Origin: Streptomyces turgidiscabies Car8
GTDB lineage: Bacteria; Actinomycetota; Actinomycetes; Streptomycetales; Streptomycetaceae
Assembly (NCBI RefSeq): GCF_000331005.1
Contig: NZ_AEJB01000556.1
Coordinates: 1-40,199 of the forward strand
DNA length: 40,199 nt
Direction of reading: 5' to 3'
Positions 1-7,369 of this stretch are shown here, in pieces (the first letter of the stretch is position 1; every line of letters starts with the position of its first letter). Below the pieces are notes generated by a model. That model saw only the letters and a program-made list of their open reading frames with translations. It searched no databases and was not told where the DNA came from. The translations under genes and the position numbers were made by a program.

Positions 1-756
1 CACGACCACCGGTGACTTGGCGAGCATCCAGGCCAGGCACACGCGCTGCGGACTGACGCCGTGGGCCGCGGCGATCCTGGCGAAGGGGGCGTACGCCGAA
101 CCGAGGTCGCCGGCCCGGGAGATACCGCCGAGCGGACTCCAGGGCAGAAACGCGATGCCCAGCTCGTCGCACAGCCGCAGTTCCGGTTCGCTGGAGCGGA
201 AGGCCGGGGAGAACTGGTTCTGCACGGCGACGAGACGTCCGCCCAGGATGTCGCCGGCCTGCCGGATCTGGTCCGGGTCGGCGTTGGAGATTCCGGCCAT
301 ACGGATCTTGCCCTCGTCCAGCAGGTCCCGGACCGCGCCGACCGACTCCTCGTACGGGACCTTCGGGTCGGGGCGGTGGAACTGGTACAGCCCGATGGCC
401 TCCACGCCCAGGCGGCGCAGCGAGGCCTCGCACGCCTCCTTGATGTGTGCGGGGGAGCCGTCCAGGGTCCAGCTGCCGTCACCGGGACGCAGATGTCCGC
501 CCTTGGTGGCGACCAGGACGTCCGGGCCGCGCTCGTGCGAGGCGAGCGCCTTGGCGATGAGGGTCTCGTTGTGACCCACGTCGTCGGCGCGCAGGTGGTA
601 GGCGTCCGCCGTGTCGATGAAGGTCACGCCTGTGTCGAGCGCGGCGTGGATGGTGGCGAGCGAACGGGCTTCGTCCGGCCGCCCCTCGATCGACATGGGC
701 ATGCCGCCCAGACCGATCGCGCTGACCTCCACGTCACCGATGCGTCGAGTCTGCAT
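1..756 (-). CDS. Aldo/keto reductase, C-terminus cut by window edge
   Basis: NADPH-dependent oxidoreductase of the aldo/keto reductase superfamily (TIM barrel, cytosolic). The first 252 residues are visible; the reading frame runs off position 1, so the cofactor-binding C-terminal part is missing from view only because of the window. The start is an ATG at 756 preceded by GGAAGAGG at a suitable distance. The family's catalytic tetrad is readable: Asp48 and Tyr53 in FIDTADAY, Lys85 in VATKGG, and His127 in YQFHRPD. The segment IRMAGISN further on is the typical strand-6 motif. Substrate cannot be predicted from sequence. It diverges from the DEAD-box helicase gene across about 225 bp, and the two are not obviously related in function. 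Confidence 0.93.
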   Translation of the reverse strand, partial: MQTRRIGDVEVSAIGLGGMPMSIEGRPDEARSLATIHAALDTGVTFIDTADAYHLRADDVGHNETLIAKALASHERGPDVLVATKGGHLRPGDGSWTLDGSPAHIKEACEASLRRLGVEAIGLYQFHRPDPKVPYEESVGAVRDLLDEGKIRMAGISNADPDQIRQAGDILGGRLVAVQNQFSPAFRSSEPELRLCDELGIAFLPWSPLGGISRAGDLGSAYAPFARIAAAHGVSPQRVCLAWMLAKSPVVV

Positions 757-890
757 TGCTCGTGACCTCTTCCGGGTGTCGCGACGTAAGGATGTGCTTC
801 ACCACCCTTGCTCGCCGACGCCCAGAGGTCCAACAGGGGAATGCGAACGCATTCAGCACCCGCACCACTGAATCACGATGCCACCGCTGA

Positions 891-949
891 TAAAATGGGG
901 TCACGCTTCGACACCGCCGGGGCCCGTGCCAAGGGGTACGGGCCCCGGC
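891..949 (+). promoter_or_regulatory. Helicase leader: -10-like box and perfect 12-bp hairpin
   Basis: A -10-like TAAAAT lies at 891-896, with no convincing -35. The following transcript would contain an exact inverted repeat: GCCGGGGCCCGT at 916-927 pairs with ACGGGCCCCGGC at 938-949 around a 10-nt loop. The hairpin ends 32 nt before the ATG of the DEAD-box helicase and leaves the AGGAAGG ribosome site free. There is no T-run after it, so a simple factor-independent terminator is unlikely. I infer a structured 5' leader, possibly autoregulatory or temperature-sensitive as in other RNA helicase genes, but the sequence alone does not prove it. Confidence 0.5.
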
Positions 950-981
950 GCGTTGCGGGCGTCAGACCAGGAAGGCTCCTC

Positions 982-2367
982 ATGAACGCCAAACCGTCGG
1001 CTCACAACGCGCCGCAGGGTGAGCTCACCACCCCGCGGACGGTGTCTCCGGGCCTGCCGCCTGCCGTGTCCTTCGACGCGCTCGGGCTGCCGCCGGAGCT
1101 CATGGAGACGATGGCGGGCCTCGGGGTGACGGAGCCCTTCCCGATCCAGGCGGCGACCCTGCCGAACGCGCTGGCAGGCCGTGACGTCCTCGGCCGGGCG
1201 CGCACCGGCTCCGGCAAGACACTCGCCTTCGGGCTCGCGCTGCTCGTCCGGACGGCGGGCCGGCGTGCCGAGTCCAAGCGCCCGCTCGCACTGGTGCTGG
1301 TGCCGACCCGGGAACTCGCGCAGCAGGTGGGCGACGCGCTGACGCCGTACGCGCGGACACTGAACGTACGACTGGCGACGGTGGTCGGCGGCCTGTCGAT
1401 CAACCGGCAGCAGGCCGAGCTGCGGGCCGGCGCCGAGGTGGTCATCGCGACCCCTGGGCGGCTGACCGACCTGGTGTCGCGCCGGGACTGCGTCCTGAAC
1501 CACGTGCGGATCACGGTGCTCGACGAGGCGGACCAGATGTGCGACCTGGGGTTCCTGCCCCAGGTGTCGGACCTCATGGACCAGCTCCCCTCCGACGGGC
1601 AGCGGCTGCTGTTCTCGGCCACGCTCGACCGCAACGTCGACCAGCTGGTGCGCGACCACCTCCACGACCCGGTGCTCGCCACGGTCGACCGGCTGGCGAG
1701 CTCGGTCGCCACGATGGAACACCACGTCCTGAACATCCACGCCGCCGACAAGTACGCGACCGCGACCGAGATCGCCGCGCGGGACGGCCGGGTGCTGATG
1801 TTCCTGGACACCAAGACCGGCGTGGACCAGTTCACCCGTCATCTGCGGGCCAGCGGGGTGCGGGCCGGAGCGCTGCACAGCGGGAAGTCGCAGCCGCAGC
1901 GCACGCACACGCTCGGTCAGTTCAAGGATGGTGCGATCACGGTGCTGGTGGCCACCAACGTGGCCGCCCGGGGCATTCACATCGAGGCCCTCGACCTCGT
2001 CGTCAACGTCGACCCGCCCGCCGACGCCAAGGACTATCTGCACCGTGGCGGGCGTACGGCGCGCGCGGGGGAGTCCGGAAAGGTGGTCACCCTGGTCACC
2101 CCGAACCAGCGGCGCGACGTGAACCGGATGATGTCCGACGCCGGGATCCGCCCGATGGTCGCCCAGGTGCGCTCCGGCGAGGAGAAGCTGACCGCCATCA
2201 CCGGTGCGAAGCGCCCGCCGACCGAGACGAAGACGCACACCGGCAACGCGCCCTTCCGTGGCATCGGCACCCGCCCGGGCCGCCCCGCCAAGGAGTCCCG
2301 CAAAGCCGCCGAGGCCCGCAAGGCGGCCGAAGCCCGAGCGGCCGCCCGAGTCCGCAAGGGCCGCTGA
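982..2367 (+). CDS. DEAD-box ATP-dependent RNA helicase
   Basis: A 461-residue superfamily 2 RNA helicase that unwinds structured RNA in ribosome assembly, decay or cold adaptation. All core motifs are present in order: Q motif around FPIQ (53-56), motif I ARTGSGKT (73-80), Ia PTRELAQQ, GG, TPGR (157-160), motif II DEAD (181-184), motif III SAT (212-214), then in RecA domain 2 the ATNVAARG motif and HRGGRTARAG (canonical HRIGRTGR changed at two places). The C-terminus is a basic Ala/Arg/Lys-rich tail, probably an RNA-binding extension. The start chosen is ATG 982 with AGGAAGG seven to eight bases upstream. An in-frame ATG at 808 exists but would place the leader hairpin inside the coding region and adds unconserved sequence. 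Confidence 0.95.
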   Translation: MNAKPSAHNAPQGELTTPRTVSPGLPPAVSFDALGLPPELMETMAGLGVTEPFPIQAATLPNALAGRDVLGRARTGSGKTLAFGLALLVRTAGRRAESKRPLALVLVPTRELAQQVGDALTPYARTLNVRLATVVGGLSINRQQAELRAGAEVVIATPGRLTDLVSRRDCVLNHVRITVLDEADQMCDLGFLPQVSDLMDQLPSDGQRLLFSATLDRNVDQLVRDHLHDPVLATVDRLASSVATMEHHVLNIHAADKYATATEIAARDGRVLMFLDTKTGVDQFTRHLRASGVRAGALHSGKSQPQRTHTLGQFKDGAITVLVATNVAARGIHIEALDLVVNVDPPADAKDYLHRGGRTARAGESGKVVTLVTPNQRRDVNRMMSDAGIRPMVAQVRSGEEKLTAITGAKRPPTETKTHTGNAPFRGIGTRPGRPAKESRKAAEARKAAEARAAARVRKGR

Positions 2368-2396
2368 CACGGAGCTGAGAGCGGGCTGAAGCCTGC

Positions 2397-2420
2397 CTGG
2401 AGCGCCTGGCGCTGCTCCAG
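2397..2420. terminator. Hairpin between convergent genes
   Basis: CTGGAGC (2397-2403) pairs exactly with GCTCCAG (2414-2420) around a 10-nt loop. It lies in the 60-bp gap between the 3' ends of the helicase gene and the convergent 181-aa gene, so it could serve both strands. No T-run follows, as is usual for high-GC actinobacteria. Confidence 0.5.
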
Positions 2421-2427
2421 TCGGTCG

Positions 2428-2973
2428 TCAGAGGGCGAACGCCTCGGTCAGGCGCACGCTGTAGCCGTCCTCCTCCATCAGGACGACGGTGACCCCGAAG
2501 GGTGAGGGGTGGTCGATGTCCAGCGGGATGAAGGAGTAGTCGACGGCGGCCCGGACCGGGGGGATCAGTTCGCCGCCCGGCTGGGGTTCGGGTGCGGGGA
2601 GCCACTCCGGGTCGGCCGCGGCCTGCTCGGCGTAGGGGAACCGGTGCAGGGTGTGGCCGTCCTTCGTGGCGTGCACCAGGTTCAGGCACGGCGACGGGCC
2701 GGTGACCGGCAACTCGCAGGTGGCGGCGACGTCCTGCGTCTCCCAGGCGAGGACGACCTCGTCGGCACCGGCCGCCGCCGCGATGTTCGACAGCTGGGCG
2801 ATGCCGGTGAGCGCGTCCTTGCCGGTCTCGACGGGACGCAGCCAGATCAGGCCGACCAGTTCACCGCGGACCAGCGGCATGATGACCGGGCGGGGCAGTT
2901 GGCCTTCGCCCGGGCCCGCGACGTACGCGTTCCTCATCGATGCGGCCAGGGCGTCCCAGGTCTGCGTGTCCAC
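2428..2973 (-). CDS. Hypothetical protein, probable sixth gene of the STM401x operon
   Basis: A 181-residue soluble protein that I do not recognise. It starts at GTG 2973 behind GAGAGGAAG with 5-nt spacing. The start lies 33 nt after the stop of the STM4011 gene on the same strand, so co-transcription is likely. The sequence has no signal peptide or membrane segment. It has a central alternating strand/helix pattern, with one Cys pair region (residues about 86-96) and many acidic residues in the C-terminal half. The last part (VTVVLMEEDGYSVRLTEAF) looks like paired beta strands. Function unknown; an accessory or substrate-handling role for the radical SAM operon is only inference from position. 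Confidence 0.75.
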   Translation of the reverse strand: MDTQTWDALAASMRNAYVAGPGEGQLPRPVIMPLVRGELVGLIWLRPVETGKDALTGIAQLSNIAAAAGADEVVLAWETQDVAATCELPVTGPSPCLNLVHATKDGHTLHRFPYAEQAAADPEWLPAPEPQPGGELIPPVRAAVDYSFIPLDIDHPSPFGVTVVLMEEDGYSVRLTEAFAL

Positions 2974-3006
2974 GAACTTCCTCTCACCAACTGCACGTTC
3001 ACACGT

Positions 3007-3933
3007 TCACGATTCTGGCGACCCTGTCACGGCAGCCGCGCCGACGCCAGTTCGTTCCACCGGGACCAGCGGCAGAAGCGGCCGGTCGGGCAGGGCCCTC
3101 GGGACGCGTTCCAGGACGCCGCCCGCGAACACGTCGTACAACGGCAGTGTCTCCAGGTGCACGTATCCGATGTGGCAGTCGCACACCTCCGAGGGGCAGG
3201 CCCGTGGGCCGAGCGCGTCACGGTAGGAACCGTCGTACAGATTGCCGAGTTCCGCGCGGACGAAATGGCAGCGGCGCACCGTGCCCTCACCGTCCACCGA
3301 GAGCACCGACTCCCCGGTGCGGCACGGCAGGCCCGCCGAGCGGTGCGGATGGCGGCTGAACGGGAAGAGCGGGTCCAGCGCGGTCCACTCATCGGCCTGC
3401 TCGTCGGTGTAGGTGTGCCCCTCGGCCGCGTTGACCCACAGATAGACCTGTTCCGGGAGCTCCGCGCGCAGCCGCCGTGCGTGCTCCAGATGGTCCGGTA
3501 CGCCGACGATGCCGACGCTGAAGCGGATCCCGAGCGCGGACAGCTCGTACGTCCTGGCCAGGAACCGTTCGTAGGGCGTCTGCCCGGGGTGGTAGGTGCA
3601 CCACAGGGCGACGGTGTCGCGGTCCGCGTCCGCGAGCCAGTCGGTGCGGCAGCTCAGGTTGGTCTGGATGGCGACCCGGCGTATGTGCGGCTGACGGGAG
3701 AGTTCGACCAGAGCGCGCCGGTACCAGGAACGGACCAGGCCCTCGCCCCACGGGGTGAAGAGCACCGACAGCTCGTCCTCCCGCTGCGCGCACGCCCACG
3801 CGGTGAAGCGCTCCAACGCCGCGCGGTCGGCGCGCAGTTGCGCGGTGCTGTCGCGGCGCTTCGCGAACGGGCAGTAGGGGCAGTCGTAGTCGCAGGAGGC
3901 GAGCGGCCCGCGGTAAAGCAGCGTCAGATCCAC
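3007..3933 (-). CDS. STM4011-family radical SAM protein
   Basis: A 308-residue radical SAM enzyme. The [4Fe-4S] cluster motif is C14-x3-C18-x2-C21 (CDYDCPYC), right at the N-terminus. The C-terminal third carries five more cysteines (C204, C222, C246, C251, C253, the last three as ACPSEVCDC), resembling a SPASM/twitch-type auxiliary cluster region. Such domains often occur in enzymes acting on peptides or proteins. The start is GTG 3933 with GAGAGG upstream; it lies 10 nt after the STM4012 stop, so the two are translated from one message. The family name follows Salmonella STM4011. The reaction catalysed is unknown to me; peptide or protein modification is an inference from the auxiliary cysteines. 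Confidence 0.88.
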   Translation of the reverse strand: MDLTLLYRGPLASCDYDCPYCPFAKRRDSTAQLRADRAALERFTAWACAQREDELSVLFTPWGEGLVRSWYRRALVELSRQPHIRRVAIQTNLSCRTDWLADADRDTVALWCTYHPGQTPYERFLARTYELSALGIRFSVGIVGVPDHLEHARRLRAELPEQVYLWVNAAEGHTYTDEQADEWTALDPLFPFSRHPHRSAGLPCRTGESVLSVDGEGTVRRCHFVRAELGNLYDGSYRDALGPRACPSEVCDCHIGYVHLETLPLYDVFAGGVLERVPRALPDRPLLPLVPVERTGVGAAAVTGSPES

Positions 3934-3943
3934 CGGGCGCCTC

Positions 3944-5320
3944 TCACTTCGTCTCGTAGGCGGCCATGGCGTCGCGCACGTCCGGTGAGAAGAACTCCGG
4001 GCCGATGGCGTCCGAGTGGGCCAGCCCTTCGGCGGACAGACGCAGTCGGTGGGGCCGGTCGCCGTCGAGCCAGCCGCGCGCTGCGAGGGTGTCCAGCTCG
4101 GCGGGGAAGTCGTCGTACGGCTGCGAGCCGAACCGGAGCCGGTACTCGGCGAGGGGCATGCCCTCGGCCTGGAGGAGGGACTGCAGCAGGTGCCGGCGCC
4201 GTGCCTCGTCCTCGTCGACCCGTCTGCCGTGCAGGGCGCGGGAGAAGTCCTCCGTGGCGGTGTAGTCGTCGATGATGCCGCGTATCTCCCGCATCGAGAC
4301 CGCGTAGTCGAAGGAGTAGTGCAGCCGGGAGGTGTACGAGCGGGCACCGCAGCCCAGACCGATCATGCCGTCGGTCTGGCAGGCGTAGTCGTCCGGACCC
4401 TGCGGCGGCGCGTCCGAGCGCCGGAACATCCGCATCGACACCTGCTCGTAGCCGTGGGAGAGGAGATGGTCGCGGCCCTCCCGGTAGCGGCGCAGCCGCT
4501 GCTCGTCCCATTCCCGGTCGGCCGACCCCGGATCGGTGTGGCGGCCGAGGCCGGTCAGGGGACGGATGTAGAGGGGGTAGAGGTAGATCTCCTCCGGGCG
4601 CCAGGCGAGGGCCGCGTCGAGGGAGTAGCGCCAACTGGCCGCCGTCTGCCCGTCGATGCCGTAGATCAGGTCGATGTTGAGGACCGGCACGGCGGCCTCG
4701 CGGATACGGGTCAGGGCCGCCTCGACATCGGACCTGTGCTGCGGGCGTACGGCGGCCCGCGCCTCCTCCTCGACGAAGCTCTGCACGCCGAGGCTGACGC
4801 GGGTGGCGCCCCGCTCGGCGAGCACGGCCAGCCGGTCGGCGGTGGCCGTGGACGGGGACGCCTCCACGGACAGGGGGACCGCCCGCAGGTCCACTCCCAT
4901 CTCCTGCTCGGCGATGTCGCACAGCCGCTCCAGCTCCGCCGCCTCCAGAAAGGTCGGAGTGCCGCCGCCGAACGCTGCGTTGACGAACCGCGGGGGCTGC
5001 GCGTCACCCAGGGCCTCACGGACGGCGGCGGCCTGGCGCCGCAGGGCGTCCAGATAGCGGCCCGTCAGCCCGTCGGGCGCCCCGATCCGGGTGAACAGGT
5101 TGCAGAAGCCGCAGCGGACCTCGCAGAACGGGATGTGCAGGTACAGCGACAGCGACTGACGGGACTCGTCGGCCCACAGGTCCGCGAGCCGGGGCCCGGG
5201 GGCGAGCGGCCGGTAGGCGGTCTTGTGCGGGTAGGCGTACGTGTAGCTCTGGTACGGACGCGGCGGGTCGCCGGCGGTGTCCGTCGCAGAGGTGTCCGTC
5301 GAGGTGGCGGTGGGGCTCAT
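3944..5320 (-). CDS. STM4012-family HemN-like radical SAM protein
   Basis: A 458-residue radical SAM protein related to coproporphyrinogen dehydrogenase (HemN) and its paralogue HemW. Cluster motif C66-x3-C70-x2-C73 in the phrase HIPFCEVRCGFC, then the SAM-binding FGGGTPT segment, the VSLGVQSF motif and NIDLIYGIDGQT, all typical of the HemN superfamily. A C-terminal HemN-like extension follows (about residues 370-458). The fourth cysteine of true HemN (CxxxCxxCxC) is replaced: the residues after C73 are Asn-Leu. Automatic annotation as a haem enzyme is therefore probably wrong. The ATG at 5320 overlaps the TGA of STM4013 as ATGA, indicating translational coupling. Confidence 0.9.
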   Translation of the reverse strand: MSPTATSTDTSATDTAGDPPRPYQSYTYAYPHKTAYRPLAPGPRLADLWADESRQSLSLYLHIPFCEVRCGFCNLFTRIGAPDGLTGRYLDALRRQAAAVREALGDAQPPRFVNAAFGGGTPTFLEAAELERLCDIAEQEMGVDLRAVPLSVEASPSTATADRLAVLAERGATRVSLGVQSFVEEEARAAVRPQHRSDVEAALTRIREAAVPVLNIDLIYGIDGQTAASWRYSLDAALAWRPEEIYLYPLYIRPLTGLGRHTDPGSADREWDEQRLRRYREGRDHLLSHGYEQVSMRMFRRSDAPPQGPDDYACQTDGMIGLGCGARSYTSRLHYSFDYAVSMREIRGIIDDYTATEDFSRALHGRRVDEDEARRRHLLQSLLQAEGMPLAEYRLRFGSQPYDDFPAELDTLAARGWLDGDRPHRLRLSAEGLAHSDAIGPEFFSPDVRDAMAAYETK

Positions 5321-6168
5321 ACGGACGGCTCCAGGAAGAAGTGGCCGTAGGGCACGGTCCACACGGATTCATGGCCGAGGCGGTGACCGGTATGACCGTC
5401 GTCCCCGTAGGCGGTGCCGTGGTCGGAGCAGACGACGGCGAAGCAGCGGCGACGCGAACTCATCGCCGCGAACAGCCGCCCGACATGACGGTCGACGTAC
5501 TCCAGCGCGGCGGCATGGGTGAGCCGGCTGTCGCCCGCCTCGCGGGTCGCGCCGGGCAGGTGGAACCAGTTGGGCTGGTGCAGCGCGGAGACGTTCAGGA
5601 AGAGGAACAGCCGCTGCTCGGGCGGCAGTTCGGACACCGTCTGCTCCGCGCGTGCCACCTGCGCCTCGAAGGAGGTGGGGGAGGCCACGGAGAACTCCGG
5701 CTCCCAGTGGCTCTCCTGGAAGAACCCGGGCAGTACGTCGCCCAGGGCGCCCTGCTTGTTGAAGAAGCCGACGCCGCCGACGCACACCGTGCGGTAGCCG
5801 TGCGAGGCCAGGCCGGACACGAGGTCGGGGGTGTCGAAGACGTATGTGCCGTCCGCTGTCGTCTCGCTGCCCGCGAACCGGGCCGCGAACAGCCGCGGAT
5901 GCGGCCCCGGCGCCGCCGGTGTGGGCAGGAAGCCCGCGAACATCGCCTGGTGGGAGGCGTAGGTGAAACTCCCGGGCGCGTGGCGCTTCTCCCAGGTGCC
6001 GCCCGGCAGATGCGCGGTCAGGTTGGGCAGCCGTCCGGCGGCGGCGAGTTCGACGGCCACGTCGTGACGGAGGGTGTCCAGGGTGAGCAGCAGCAGGTCG
6101 TCGCGGCCCACCACCTGGTTCATGTCCGGCCCGGCGGCCGGGTCGGGAAGGGGCTCAGGCGGTGGCAT
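5317..6168 (-). CDS. STM4013/SEN3800-family hydrolase (alkaline phosphatase fold)
   Basis: A 283-residue cytosolic protein of the alkaline phosphatase/sulfatase superfamily. The first metal ligand motif is LLLLTLDT (Asp31). The second metal pair is in CSDHG (Asp249, His250), followed by several His in GHTGHRLGH. The region where sulfatases carry the formylglycine CxPxR signature instead reads SFTYASH (67-73), so the nucleophile would be Ser or Thr, as in phosphodiesterase or phosphoglycerol transferase members. No signal peptide is present, unlike most sulfatases, so it likely works on an intracellular intermediate. The start is ATG 6168 with GAGGA seven bases upstream; it overlaps the end of STM4014 by 14 nt. 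Substrate unknown. Confidence 0.87.
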   Translation of the reverse strand: MPPPEPLPDPAAGPDMNQVVGRDDLLLLTLDTLRHDVAVELAAAGRLPNLTAHLPGGTWEKRHAPGSFTYASHQAMFAGFLPTPAAPGPHPRLFAARFAGSETTADGTYVFDTPDLVSGLASHGYRTVCVGGVGFFNKQGALGDVLPGFFQESHWEPEFSVASPTSFEAQVARAEQTVSELPPEQRLFLFLNVSALHQPNWFHLPGATREAGDSRLTHAAALEYVDRHVGRLFAAMSSRRRCFAVVCSDHGTAYGDDGHTGHRLGHESVWTVPYGHFFLEPSV

Positions 6169-7315
6169 GTGCGGTCCTCGGAAACGTGTGCGATGGAACG
6201 GATGGAAAGGGTGAGTGGCCGGGGGTGAACGACGTGGCCGCGGCGACCTGTGCGGCGTACGTGTCCAGGCCCTCCGCCCCGCTGCCGGGGAGGCCGGTGA
6301 GGCGGGGGAGCAGGTCGCCGAACGCGTTGACCTCCCCGACGGCGAAGCGGCGCCAGCCGATGGCCGGCAGCAGATCGACACCGACGCACAGGGTGCCCGG
6401 GAAGCAGGCCGCGGCCCGCTCACTCGTTTCGAGGGCGGTCGCCCAGCGGTCACCGGCGAGCGCCCGTACGGCCGTCAGGTCGCCGCGCGCCCCGCCGAGA
6501 TGCAGATTGGTCAGCGGGGACCGGCTTGTGCGGACCACGGCGTGGGTGGCCCGGCCGCCCACGACCACGATGCGCAGATCCGCCGACCGGCCGCCGAGCG
6601 ACGCCTTCGGCAGCCACCGCTCGATGTGCAGCCCGTCGGGGGCGAGGGTGTCGACGATCGCGGCGATCTCCCCTTCCTCGGTGTAGCGGCGCACGCGCAG
6701 GGAGTTGTGCAGCCGGCCCTCCCCGGTCCGCTCCACGGACGTGGTCGCGCGGATGCGCCCCGACGCGGTCGTCTCGATCGCCAGGACACCGGAGGCTGAG
6801 GAGCCGTGCGCGAGCTTGACGAACACCCGCCGCAGGCCCGCCTCCTCCATACGGACGCGTACGTCCGCCCAGTCCCGCACCGGCGCCGCGCCCCCGGAGG
6901 TGGGGGACGGCGGTACCGGCACGTCCGCCCGGACGAGCCGCTCGTGACAGAGCCGTTTGTCGAACATCACGGCCAGGTCGAACGGGTCGTCCAGCCGTCG
7001 CCCGCCGCGCAGCGAGGCCACGCCCTCCAGGAACCGGCCGTACCAGCGCGCGGAGCCCTCCACCCGCGTCGGATCGTCCACACCGCGCAACAGGACGTCC
7101 ACCTCCGCGCTCTCTCCGGGGGAGTCGAGGCGGACGAGTTCGTCGTCGGCGAAGTCGTGTCCCCCGTCGCGTAGTACGTCCCGCCACTCGACCACGCGAG
7201 GCGTGCCATGACCGGCGGCCTCGGTGGCCGCCGCGAACAGGTTCACCCGGCGGTTGTCCCCGTTGGCGACCACCGCCCACCTCGGCGAGACGCTCCCCGC
7301 CTCCGTGTACCGCAT
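6155..7315 (-). CDS. STM4014-family ATP-grasp protein
   Basis: A 386-residue protein with a RimK/glutathione-synthetase-like ATP-grasp fold. Lys120 (FDKR) and Lys167 (VFVKLAHGSSASGV) fit the two ATP-phosphate lysines, and the later glycine-rich loop is the flexible ATP-grasp lid. ERWLPKASLGG and DLRIVVVGG form the central sheet, and EVNAFGDLLPRL (Glu328, Asn330) gives the Mg-ATP carboxylate/Asn pair. Such enzymes ligate a carboxylate to an amine or thiol via an acylphosphate, so a peptide-like or amide product is expected. ATG 7315 has GGAGG nine bases upstream; a GTG at 7324 is in frame but sits directly against that site. The C-terminus is a Pro/Ser/Thr-rich tail. It overlaps the downstream gene. 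Confidence 0.88.
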   Translation of the reverse strand: MRYTEAGSVSPRWAVVANGDNRRVNLFAAATEAAGHGTPRVVEWRDVLRDGGHDFADDELVRLDSPGESAEVDVLLRGVDDPTRVEGSARWYGRFLEGVASLRGGRRLDDPFDLAVMFDKRLCHERLVRADVPVPPSPTSGGAAPVRDWADVRVRMEEAGLRRVFVKLAHGSSASGVLAIETTASGRIRATTSVERTGEGRLHNSLRVRRYTEEGEIAAIVDTLAPDGLHIERWLPKASLGGRSADLRIVVVGGRATHAVVRTSRSPLTNLHLGGARGDLTAVRALAGDRWATALETSERAAACFPGTLCVGVDLLPAIGWRRFAVGEVNAFGDLLPRLTGLPGSGAEGLDTYAAQVAAATSFTPGHSPFPSVPSHTFPRTAHATA

Positions 7316-7369
7316 GCCGCTCACCCTCCCCCTGCCTGCCCTGATCCGCTTCGTCCCGGCGCCGTCGTG

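Noticed and set aside
901..2370. A 489-codon minus-strand open frame opposite the DEAD-box helicase
   Set aside because: All helicase motifs are on the plus strand; the minus frame has no recognisable domain and no ribosome site.
3944..5320. Annotation as oxygen-independent coproporphyrinogen III oxidase
   Set aside because: The fourth HemN cysteine is missing and the gene sits in an STM401x operon with no haem genes nearby.
5317..6168. Annotation as a sulfatase
   Set aside because: There is no CxPxR or SxPxR formylglycine motif and no signal peptide.
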